Shown: positions 34,501-44,800 of the stretch, piece after piece
Position numbering within the stretch: the stretch's first letter is position 1
Layout: each line of letters begins with the position of its first letter
Origin: Zeus faber
Taxonomy: Eukaryota; Chordata; Actinopteri; Zeiformes; Zeidae
DNA: 64,000 nt
Assembly (NCBI GenBank): GCA_960531495.1
Contig: CAUIJY010000075.1
Span: 1,984,001 to 2,048,000 of the forward strand
Direction of reading: 5' to 3'
The notes under the pieces: model-generated
What the model saw: only the letters and a program-made list of their open reading frames with translations
What the model was told of the DNA's origin: nothing
The model's database searches: none
Position numbers and translations under genes: made by a program

Positions 34501-35111
34501 TTACACCAGCGGTTGTTTACCATTAGGCAGACGCCTCCACCTTTGGATTTCCCCGACTCTGCCGTTCTGTCGCCGCGGAACACGGAGAAGGCCTCGGCTG
34601 GACGTATGGCTTCATCCGGCACCAGTGGGGTCAGCCATGTTTCCGTCAGGCAGAGGACGCAACAGTTCCTCGTGTCACGCTGGAATTGAATCCTCGCTCG
34701 AAGTTCATCCATCTTGTTCTCCAGGGACTGGACGTTCGCAAGAAGGATGCTTGGCAGAGGTGGACGGTAAGGTTGCGTCCTCATTCTGACCCGAATGCCG
34801 CCTCGTTTACCTCGGTGCTTCCTCCGTGGGCCGGCTCGTGGAACAGTGACTCCATTTCTGTTGTAGTTGTTGTTGCGAGTGTTCCCGCGTAGGATTTCCG
34901 CCGGCCACTCTGCTCCCACGGATAAAAAGTCCCAAAGTTGTTCGTTTAGGGAAATTTTTATATCCATGAGTGCATCGCGGCCGTATGAGTTAATTGTTGA
35001 TGTTTTTCTGGCGAACATTGTGATAAAAAAAGGAAAAAAATACTAAAGAGTAAGAAAGAAACCGGAGCGCCGGCGCAGGCGACCGCTAGGGGCGGCGCCA
35101 CTATCGCACTA
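31588..35111 (-). mobile_element. Full-length CR1/L2/Rex1-group LINE with intact ORF
   Basis: A 3.5-kb non-LTR retrotransposon inserted into the array on the minus strand. From its 5' end: a GC-rich 5' UTR of about 90 bp (35111-35019), one long ORF, a 3' UTR of about 500 bp, and a tail of about three ATCTTGA repeats (31588-31608). The uninterrupted array string CAGTCTTTCAATCTG exists at 28376-28390 and 40622-40636. Here it is split as CAGTCTT to the left and CTTTCAATCTG to the right, so the insertion point is exact to a few bases, with a 3-4 bp duplication (CTT). The length, both UTRs and the undamaged ORF indicate a recent insertion. Clade: within the CR1-L2-Rex1 assemblage, probably Rex1/Babar-like, from memory of RT sequences. 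Confidence 0.92.
32094..35018 (-). CDS. LINE endonuclease/reverse transcriptase polyprotein, 974 aa, intact
   Basis: The start ATG at 35018 follows a GC-rich 5' UTR and an A-rich stretch, and no stop interrupts 974 codons. Residues 1-85 are a basic N-terminus (RRKHRGKRGG). Residues 90-305 form an APE-type endonuclease with N95 in LLANVQS, E126 in CLTETW, Y213 in AVYIPP, D248 and N250 in TGDFN, and S297-D298-H299 in KSDHA. A linker (320-510) with KPWVDKSIR and LWQGLRTITNYK leads to the reverse transcriptase. Its visible motifs are RKAAGPDGI (522-530), STVVPVPK (566-573), YRPVALTS, QFAYRQNRSTDDA, FIDYSSAFN with the motif-A Asp (652-660), GSPQGCVLSPLLYSL (710-724) and KFADD (740-744). The C-terminal part (800-974) carries the SFRYLGV thumb motif and ends RGPN. 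All catalytic residues are present, so the product should be able to nick DNA and prime reverse transcription on its own RNA. Confidence 0.93.
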   Translation of the reverse strand: MFARKTSTINSYGRDALMDIKISLNEQLWDFLSVGAEWPAEILRGNTRNNNYNRNGVTVPRAGPRRKHRGKRGGIRVRMRTQPYRPPLPSILLANVQSLENKMDELRARIQFQRDTRNCCVLCLTETWLTPLVPDEAIRPAEAFSVFRGDRTAESGKSKGGGVCLMVNNRWCNANNTKFLSHSCSPNLEQLTILCRPFYLPREFSTVIITAVYIPPQADTDAALSVLHDVLCGFQNRHPDAAVVVTGDFNRANLKKVLPNFHQHITCATRGDRTLDHCYTPYKNGYKPVSLPAFGKSDHAAISLLPVYRPLIARDLVMTREVKRWTDQSEAALQDALTDVDWDMFRASSSDVSEFTEVVVSFVATLADEIVPTVKVRIFPNQKPWVDKSIRCALNARTAAYNDGLVSGNMDNYKAASYNLRRAVRDAKRTYRETVELQMERGDTRRLWQGLRTITNYKSSSSPATSADASLANQLNSFYARFESGSNTASSPANWSYTAGDERGLSVSVHEVRRALMRVNTRKAAGPDGISGRVLKTCANQLAPVFTTIFNISLAESVVPSCFKRSTVVPVPKIASPTCLNDYRPVALTSVVMKCFERLIKDYICASLPRTLDPLQFAYRQNRSTDDAVSQVLHTTLTHLDGQKGAYVRMLFIDYSSAFNTIVPTRLAVKLLELGLNAPLCTWILDFLTGRPQVVKVGKYMSSSLTLNTGSPQGCVLSPLLYSLYTHDCVARSSSNTIIKFADDTVVVGLITDCDEKAYREEVADLSLWCQDNSLHLNVSKTKELIVDFRRGSQSRTHAPLWINGTAVDRVSSFRYLGVHITEDLTWTVHTDTLVRKARQRLYHLRQLRKFRVSVRILKSFYSGAVESILTGNITAWFGNCTAQDRRALQRVVRSAERTTGTTLPPLQELYTRRCSSRARRIMKDPHHPNNGLFQLLRSGKRLRSHAARTERLRRSFFPQAIRTVNADLTRGPN

Positions 35112-38100
35112 CTTTCAATCTGTCTTTCAAACTTTCAATCTTTCTTTCAATTTTTCTTTCAATCTTTCAGTCTTTCTTTCATTCTTTCTTTCAATCTTTC
35201 AATCTTTCAATCTTTCTTTCATTCTTTCTTTCAATCTTTCTTTCTGTCAATCTTTCTTTCCATCTTTCTTTCATTCTTTCCTTCAGTCTTTCAATCTTTC
35301 TTTCAATTTTTCTTTCATTCTTTCCTTCAATCTTTCAATCTTTCTTTCAATCTTTCTTTCAATCTTTCATTCATTCTTTCTTTCAATCTTTCAATCTTTC
35401 TTTCAATATTTCTTTCAATCTTTTTTACTTTCAATCTTTCTTTCTTTAAATCTTTCTCTCAATCTTTCTTTCAAACTTTCATTATTTATTTCAATATTTC
35501 AATCCTTCAATCTTTCTTTCATTCTTTCTTTCAATCTTTCTTTCAAACTTTCAATCTTTCTTTCAATATTTCTTTCAATCTTTCTTTCTTTAAATCTTTC
35601 TTTCAATCTTTCTTTCAAACTTTCAATCTTTATTTCAATCTTTCAATCTTTCATTCTTTCTTTCAATATTTCAATTTTTCAATCTTTCTTTCATTCTTTC
35701 TTTTAATCTTTCAATCTTTCTTTCATTGTTTCTTTCAATCTTTCTGTCTTTCAATATTTCATTCAATCTTTCTTTCATTCCTTCTTTCAATCTTTCTTTC
35801 AAATTTTCTTTCAATCTTTCTTTTTTCAATATTTCTTTCAATCTTTCTTTCATTCTTTCTTTCAGTCTTTCAAAATTTGTTTCAAACTTTCAATCTTTCT
35901 TTCAATCTTTCAGTCGTTCAATCTTTCTTTCAATCTTTCTTTGAATCTTTCAATCTTCAATCTTTCAATCTATCTTTCAATCTTTCTTTCAATCTTTCTT
36001 TCATTCTTTCTTTCAATCTTTCTTTCAATCTTTCAATCTTTCTTTCAATATTTCTTTCAATCTTTCTTACTTTCAATCTTTCTTTCTTAAAATCTTTCTT
36101 TCAATCTTTCTTTCAAACTTTCATTCTTTATTTCAATCTTTCAATCTTTCAATCTTTCTTTCATTCTTTCTTTCAATCTTTCTTTCAATCTTTCAATCTT
36201 TCTTTCAATATTTCTTTCAATCTTTCTTTCTTTAAATCTTTCTTTCAATCTTTCTTTCAAACTTTCAATCTTTATTTCAATCTTTCAATCTTTCAAACTT
36301 TCTTTCAATCTTTCTTTCAATCTTTCAATCTTTCTTTCATTCTTTCTTTCAATATTTCAATCTTTCAACCTTTCTTTCATTCTTTCTTTAAATCTTTGAA
36401 TCTTTCTTTAATTTTTTCTTTCAATCTTTCTTACTTTCAATTTTTCTATCTTTCAATATTTCTTCCAATCTTTCAATCTTTCTTTTGTTATTCTTTAAAT
36501 CTTTCTTTCTTTCAATCTTTCTATCCATCTATCTATCAATCTTTTTTTGATTCTTTCTTTCAATCTTTCTTTTTTCAATCTTTCTTGCAAACTTTCTTTC
36601 AATTGTTTAATCTTTCAATCTTTCTTTCATTCTTTCTTTCAGTCTTTCAATCTTTTTTTTCATTCTTTCTTTCAATATTTCAATCTTTCAATCTTTCTGT
36701 CATTCTTTCTTCCAATCGTTCAATCTTTCTTTTATTATTTCTTTCAATCTTTCTTTCTTTCAATCTTTCTTTCCATCTTTCTTTCAATCTTTCTTTCATT
36801 CTTTCTTTCAATCTTTCTTTTTTCAATATTTCTTTCAATCTGTCAATTTTTCTTTCATTCTTTCATTTTTTCTTTCAATTGTTCTTTCATTCTTTCTTTC
36901 ATTCTTTCTTTAAATATTTCAATCTTTCAATCTTTCTTTCAATCTTTCAGTCTTTCTTTCATTCTTTCTTTCAATATTTCAATCTTTCAATCTTTCTTTC
37001 ATTCTTTCTTTCAATCTTTCAATCTTTCTTTCATTCTTTCTTTCAATCTTTCAATCTTTCAATTTTTCTATCTTTCAATATTTCTTCCAATCGTTCAATC
37101 TTTCTTTCATTATTTCTTTCAATCTTTCTTTTGTTATATCTTTCAATCTTTCTTTCTTTCAATCTTTCTTTCCATCTTTCTTTCAATATTTCTTTCATTC
37201 TTTCTTTCAATCTTTCTTTCATTATTTCTTTCAGTCTTTCAATCTTTCTTTCAGTCGTTCAATCTTTCTTTCAATCTTTCAATCTTCAATCTTTCAATCT
37301 ATCTTTCAGTCTTTCAATCTTTCTTTCAAACTTTCAATATTTCTTTCAATCTTTCAGTCGTTCAATCTTTCTTTCAAACTTTCTTTCAATCTTTCAATCA
37401 TTCAATCTTTCAATCATTCAATCTTTCAATCTTTCTTTCTTTCATTCTTTCCTTCAGTCTTACAATCTTTCTTTCAATCTTTCTTTCATTCTTTCTTTCA
37501 ATCTTTCAATCTTTCTTTCAATATGTCTTTCAATCTTTCTTACTTTCAATCTTTCCTTTTTTAAGTCTTTCTTTCAATCTTTCTTTCAAACTTTCATTCT
37601 TTATTTCAATCTTTCAATCTTTCAATCTTTCTTTCATTCTTAATTTCAATCTTTCAATCTTTCAATCTTTCTTTCATTCTTTCTTTCAATCTTTCTTTCA
37701 ATCTTTCAATCTTTCTTTCAATATTTCTTTCAATCTTTCTTTCTTTAAATATTTCTTTCAATCTTTCTTTCAAACTTTCAATCTTTATTTCAATCTTTCT
37801 TTCAATATTTCAATCTTTCTTTCATTCTTTCTTTCAATCTTTCAATCTTTCTTTAATTCTTTCTTTCAATCTTTCTTACTTTCAATTTTTCTATCTTTCA
37901 ATATTTCTTCCAATCTTTCAATCTTTCTTTTGTTATTCTTTCAATCTTTCTTTCTTTCAATCTTTCTTTCCATCTTTCTTTCAATCTTTCTTTCATTCTT
38001 TCTTTCAATCTTTCTTTTTTCAATATTTCTTTCAATCTGTCAATTTTTCTTTCATTCTTTCATTCTTTCTTTCAATTGTTCTTTCATTCTTTCTTTCAAT

Positions 38101-41100
38101 CTTTCTTTAAATATTTCAATCTTTCAATCTTTCTTTCAATCTTTCTTTCAATCTTTCAGTCTTTCTTTCATTCTTTCTTTCAATCTTTCAATCTTTCAAT
38201 TTTTCTATCTTTCAATATTTCTTCCAATCGTTCAATGTTTCTTTCATTATTTCTTTCAATCTTTCTTTTGTTATATCTTTCAATCTTTCTTTCTTTCAAT
38301 CTTTCTTTCAATCTTTCTTTCATTCTTTCTTTCAATCTTTCTTTCATTATTTCTTTCAGTCTTTCAATCTTTCTTTCAAACTTTCAATCTTTCTTTCAAT
38401 CTTTCAGTCGTTCAATCTTTCTTTCAATCTTTCTTTCAATCTTTCAATCTTCAATCTTTCAATCTATCTTTCAGTCTTTCAATCTTTCTTTCAAACTTTC
38501 AATATTTCTTTCAATCTTTCTTTCAAACTTTCAATATTTCTTTCAATCTTTCAGTCGTTCAATCTTTCTTTCAATCTTTCTTTCAATCTTTCAATCATTC
38601 AATCTTTCAATCATTCAATCTTTCAATCTTTCTTTCTTTCAATCTTTCTTTCAATCTTTCTTTCATTCTTTCCTTCAGTCTTTCAATCTTTCTTTCAATC
38701 TTTCTTTCATTCTTTCTTTCAATCTTTCTTTCAATATGTCTTTCAATATTTCTTACTTTCAATCTTTCTTTTTTTAAATCTTTCTTTCAATCTTTCTTTC
38801 AAACTTTCATTCTTTATTTCAATCTTTCAATCGTTCAATCTTTCTTTCATTCTTTATTTCAATCTTTCAATCTTTCTTTCATTCTTTCTTTCAATCTTTC
38901 TTTCAATCTTTCAATCTTTCTTTCAATATTTCTTTCAATCTTTCTTTCTTTAAATCTTTCTTTCAATCTTTCTTTCAAACTTTCAATCTTTATTTCAATC
39001 TTTCTTTCAATATTTCAATCTTTCTTTCATTCTTTCTTTCAATCTTTCAATCTTTCTTTAATTCTTTCTTTCAATCTTTCTTACTTTCAATTTTTCTATC
39101 TTTCAATATTTCTTCCAATCTTTCAATCTTTCTTTTGTTATTCTTTCAATCTTTCTTTCTTTCAATCTTTCTATCCATCTATCTTTCAATCTTTCTTTCA
39201 TTCTTTCTTTCAATCTTTCTTTTTTCAAACTTTCTTGCAAACTTTCTTTCAATTGTTTAATCTTTCAATCTTTCTTTTATTCTTTCTTTCAGTCTTTCAA
39301 TCTTTCTTTCATTCTTTCTTTCAATCTTTCTTACTTTCAATTTTTCTATCTTTCAAAATTTCTTCCAATCGTTCAATCTTTCTTTCATTATTTCTTTCAA
39401 TCTTTCTTTCTTTAATTCTTTCTTTCAATCTTTTTTACTTTCAATTTTTCTATCTTTCAATATTTCTTCCAATCTTTCAATCTTTCTTTTGTTATTCTTT
39501 CAATCTTTCTTTCTTTCAATCTTTCTATCCATCTATCTTTCAATCTTTCTTTCATTCTTTCTTTCAATCTTTCTTTTTTCAAACTTTCTTGCAAACTTTC
39601 TTTCAATTGTTTAATCTTTCAATCTTTCTTTCATTCTTTCTTTCAGTCTTTCAATCTTTTTTTCATTCTTTCTTTCAATATTTCAATCTTTCAATCTTTC
39701 TTTCATTCTTTCTTTCAATCTTTCAATCTTTCTTTCATTCTTTCTTTCAATCTTTCTTACTTTCAATTTTTCTATCTTTCAAAATTTCTTCCAATCGTTC
39801 AATCTTTCTTTCATTATTTCTTTCAATCTTTCTTTTATCTCTTTCAATCTTTCTTTCTTTCAATCTTTCTTTCCATCTTTCTTTCATTCTTTCTTTCAAT
39901 CTTTCTTTTTTCAATCTTTCTTGCAATCTTTCTTTCAATTGTTTAATCTTTCAATCTTTCTTTCATTCATTCTTTCATTCTTTCTTTCAATCTTTCTTTC
40001 AATCGTTCTTTCTTTCTTTTAGTCTTTCTTTCATTCTTTCTTTTAATCTTTCAATCTTTCTTTCATTGTTTCTTTCAATCTTTCTTTCATTCTTTCTTTC
40101 ATTCTTTCTTTCAATCTTTCTTTCAATCTTTCTTTCTTTCTTTTTGTCTTTCTTTCAATCTTTCAATTTTTCAATCTTTCTTTCATTCTTTCTTTTAATC
40201 TTTCAATCTTTCTTTCATTCTTTCCTTCAGTCTTTCATTCTTTCTTTCAATCTTTCTTTTTTCAATCTTTCTTGCAATCGTTCTTTCAATTGTTTAATCT
40301 TTCAATCTTTCTTTCATTCTTTCTTTCAGTCTTTCAATCTTTTTTTCAATCTTTCTTTCATTCTTTCTTTCAATCTTTCTGTCCGTCATTCTTTCTTTCA
40401 ATCTTTCATTCAATCTTTCTTTCAATCTTTCTTTCAATCGTTCTTTCATTCTTTATTTTAATCTTTCAATCTTTCTTTAATTGTTTCTTTCAATCTTTCT
40501 GTCTTTCAATATTTCTTTCAATCTTTCAATCTTTCTTTTTTTTTCAATCTTTCTTTCAATCTTTCTTTTATTCTATCTTTAAATCTTTCTGATTTTTCAA
40601 TCTTTCTTGCAATCTTTCTTTCAGTCTTTCAATCTGTCTTTCAAACTTTCAATCTTTCTTTCAATCTTTCAATCTTTCTTTCAATATTTCTTTCAATCTT
40701 TCTTTCTGTCAATCTTTCTTTCCATCTTTCTTTCCATCTTTCTTTCATTCTTTCCTTCAGTCTTTCAATCTTTCTTTCAATTTTTCTTTCAATCTTTCTT
40801 TCATTCTTACCTTCAATCTTTCAATCTTTCTTTCAATCTTTCTTTCATTCTTTCCTTCAGTCTTTCAATCTTTCTTTCAATTTTTCTTTCAATCTTTCTT
40901 TCATTCTTACCTTCAATCTTTCAATCTTTCTTTCAATCTTTCTTTCAATCTTTCATTCATTCCTTCTTTCAATCTTTCAATCTTTCTTTCAATATTTCTT
41001 TCAATCTTTTTTACTTTCAATCTTTCTTTCTTTAAATCTTTCTTTCAATCTTTCTTTCAAACTTTCATTCTTTATTTCAATATTTCAATCGTTCAATCTT

Positions 41101-41856
41101 TCTTTCATTCTTTCTTTCAATCTTTCTTTCAATCTTTCAATCTTTCTTTCAATGTTTCTTTCAATCTTTCTTTCTTTAAATGTTTCTTTCAATCTTTCTT
41201 TCAAACTTTCAATCTTTATTTCAATCTTTCAATCTTTCAATCTTTCTTTCATTCTTTCTTTCAATATTTCAATCTTTCAATCTTTCTTTCTTTCTTTCTT
41301 TCAATCTTTCAATTTTTCTTTCAATCTTTCTTTCTTTCAATTTTTCTATCTTTCAATATTTCTTCCAATCTTTCAATCTTTCTTTTGTTATTCTTTCAAT
41401 CTTTCTTTCTTTCAATCTTTCTTTCTATCTATCTTTCAATCTTTCTTTCATTCTTTCTTTCAATCTTTCTTTTTTCAATCTTTCTTGCAAACTTTCTTTC
41501 AATTGTTTAATCTTTCAATCTTTCTTTCATTCTTTCTTTCAGTCTTTCAATCTTTTTTTCAATCTTTCTTTCAATCTTTCAATCTTTCTTTCTATCTTTC
41601 TTTCAATCTTTCTTTCATTCTTTATTTCAATCTTTTTTTCATTCTTTCTTTCAATCTTTCTTTCTTTCAATCTTTCTTTCAATCTTTCTTTCAATCTTTC
41701 TTTCATTCTTTCTTTTAATCTTTCAATCTTTCTTTCATTGTTTCTTTCAATCTTTCTGTCTTTCAATATTTCTTTCAATCTTTCAATCTTTCTTTCTTTT
41801 TTCAAACTTTCTTTCAATCTTTCTTTTATTCTATCTTTAAATCTTTCTTTTTTTTG
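35112..41856. repeat. TTTC/AATC/ATTC array, block 3
   Basis: It resumes exactly where the LINE split the array and repeats the order seen from 28380 onward: identical minus-strand landmark frames lie at 29047-29229 and 35671-35853, an offset of 6,624 bp including the LINE. So the LINE sits between two copies of a tandem block of about 3.1 kb, and a further copy of its junction sequence occurs at 40622. The array ends at about 41856 against the A/B satellite with no intervening unique DNA. A 1,304-codon frame (36547-40461) is a low-complexity artefact. Confidence 0.95.
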
Positions 41857-44800
41857 TAACATGTATTTGTCGAGTTATGATCATTTTCATCATTGTGTGC
41901 ACATGTGGGAAAAAATGCATTTTCAGCCGATTTCAACGTCGAAAAGGGGAATTGGTTAAACGCTTCAGTCATTACTCTGTGTGACAGTGTCAGACAGTTT
42001 AAATACAATGGTGAACTAGTATATGCTGCTAAAGTGTTGTTTGTCAAACAGTTTTAGGCCCATCTAACATGTATTTGTCGAGTTATGGTCATTTTCATCA
42101 TTATGTGCACATGTGGGAAAAAACACATTTTCAAACGATTTAAACGTCGAAAAGGGGAATTGCTTAAACGCTTCAGTCATTACTCTGTGTGACAGTGTCA
42201 GACAGTTTAAATACAATGGTGAACTAGTATATGCTGCTAAAGCGTTGTTTGTCAAACAGTTTTAGGCCCATACAAACATGTATTTGTCGAGGTATGAGCA
42301 TTTTCAGAACATTGGACGGTTTGCTGTCTAGCTGAATTAGAGAAACACCGAACCATTGTCTCTTCAGAGGTGTATGATTCAGAATGCTGCAGTACAGCAT
42401 TGAAATTTAATTAATATGATGAACTATTATGTGCTTCCTAAGTTTTTCTCTCAGATTTCTATGCCCATCTAACATGTATTTCTGGAGTTATGATCATTTT
42501 CAGAACTTGTGACGGTTTGCTGTCTTGCTGAATTAGAGAAACACCGAACCATCGTCTCTCTAGAGGTGAATGATTCAGAATGCTGCAGTACAGCATAGAA
42601 ATTTAATTAATATGATGAACTATTATGTGCTTCTTAAGTGTTTCTCACAGATTTCTAGGCCCATCTAACATGTATTTGTGGAGTTATGATCATTTTCATC
42701 ATTGTGTGCACATGTGGGAAAAAACGCATTTTCAGCCGATTTAAACGTCGAAAAGGGGAATTGCTTAAACGCTTCAGTCATTACTCTGTGTGACAGTGTC
42801 AGACAGTTTAAATACAATGGTGAACTAGTATATGCTGCTAAAGTGTTGTTTGTCAACCAGTTTTAGGCCCATCTAACATGTATTTGTCGAGTTAGGATCA
42901 TTTTCATCATAGTGTGCACATGTGGGAAAAAACGCATTTTCAGCCGATTTAAACGTCGAAAAGGGGAATTGGTTAAACGCTTCAGTCATTACTCTGTGTG
43001 ACAGTGTCAGACAGTTAAAATACAATGGTGAACTAGTTTATGCTGCTAAAGTGTTGTTTGTCAACCAGTTTTAGACCCATCTAACATGTATTTGTCGAGT
43101 TATGATCATTTTCATCATTATGTGTACATCTGGGAAAAAATGCATTTTCAGCCGATTTAAACGTCGAAAAGGGGAATTGCTTAAACGCTTCAGTCATTAC
43201 TCTGTGTGACAGTGTCCGACAGTTTAAATACAATGGTGAACTAGTATATGCTGCTAAAGTGTTGTTTGTCAAACAGTTTTAGTCCCATGTAAAATGTATT
43301 TGTCGAGTTATGATCATTTTCATCATTGTGTGCACATGTGGGAAAAAACGCATTTCCAGCCGATTTAAACGTCGAAAAGGGGAATTGGTTAAACGCTTCA
43401 GTCATTACTCTGTGTGACAGTGTCAGACAGTTTAAATACAATGGTGAACTAGTATATGCTGCTAAAGTGTTGTTGTCAAACAGTTTTAGGCCCATCTAAC
43501 ATGTATTTGTCGAGTTAGGATCATTTTCATCATAGTGTGCACATGTGGGAAAAAACGCATTTTCAGCCGATTTAAACGTCGAAAAGGGGACTTGGTTAAA
43601 CGCTTCAGTCATTACTCTGTGTGACAGTGTCAGACAGTTTAAATACAATGGTGAACTAGTATATGCTGCTAAAGCGTTGTTTGTCAAACAGTTTTAGGCC
43701 CATACAACATGTATTTGTTGAGGTATGAGCATTTTCAGAACTTGTGACGGTTTGCTGTCTAGCTGAATTAGAGAAACACCGAACCATTGTCTCTTCAGAG
43801 GTGAATGATTCAGAATGCTGCAGTACAGCATAGAAATTTAATTAATATGATGAACTATGATGTGCTCCTTAAGTGTTTCTCACAGATATCTAGGCCCATC
43901 TAACATGTATTTGTGGAGTTATGATCATTTTCATCATTGTGTGCACATGTGGGAAAAAACGCATTTTCAGCCGATTTAAACGTCGAAAAGGGGAATTGGT
44001 TAAACGCTTCAGTCATTACTCTGTGTGACAGTGTCAGACAGTTTAAATACAATGGTGAACTAGTATATGCTGCTAAAGCGTTGTTTGTCAAACAGTTTTA
44101 GGCCCATACAACATGTATTTGTTGAGGTATGAGCATTTTCAGAACTTGTGACGGTTTGCTGTGTAGCTGAATTAGAGAAACACCGAACCATTGTCTCTTC
44201 AGAGGTGAATGATTCAGAATGCTGCAGTACAGCATAGAAATTTAATTAATATGATGAACTATTATGTGCTTCTTAAGTGTTTCTCACAGATTTCTAGGCC
44301 CATCTAACATGTATTTGTGGAGTTATGATCATTTTCATCATTGTGTGCACATGTGGGAAAAAACGCATTTTCAGCCGATCTAAACGTCGAAAAGGGGAAT
44401 TGGTTAAACGCTTCAGTCATTACTCTGTGTGACAGTTTCAGACAGTTTAAATACAATGGTGAACTAGTATATGCTGCTAAAGTGTTGTTTGTCAAACAGT
44501 TTTAGGCCCATCTAACATGTATTTGTCGAGTTATGGTCATTTTCATCATTATGTGCACGTGTGGGAAAAAACGCATTTTCAGCCGATTTAAACGTCGAAA
44601 AGGGGAATTGCTTAAACGCTTCAGTCATTACTCTGTGTGACAGTGTCAGACAGTTTAAATACAATGGTGAACTAGTATATGCTGCTAAAGCGTTGTTTGT
44701 CAAACAGTTTTAGGCCCATACAACATGTATTTGTCGAGGTATGAGCATTTTCAGAACTTGTGACGGTTTGCTGTCTAGCTGAATTAGAGAAACACCGAAC

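Noticed and set aside
32251..34892. Several plus-strand open frames over the intact LINE
   Set aside because: They are antisense shadows of the 974-codon minus-strand ORF.
29047..41862. Lys/Arg/Glu-rich minus-strand frames (KERLKERMKERLKE) resembling coiled coils
   Set aside because: They are the complement reading of the same TTTC/AATC words, with the same artefact origin as the plus-strand frames.
10234..41959. Very long open frames (up to 1,304 codons) reading FLSIFLSFF, FQSFNLSF and similar peptides
   Set aside because: A 4-bp-period, G-poor array reads as a 4-residue cycle in all three frames and seldom makes stop codons. Frames jump at every 1-bp indel and change with copy number. There is no domain, no start context and no codon-level conservation.
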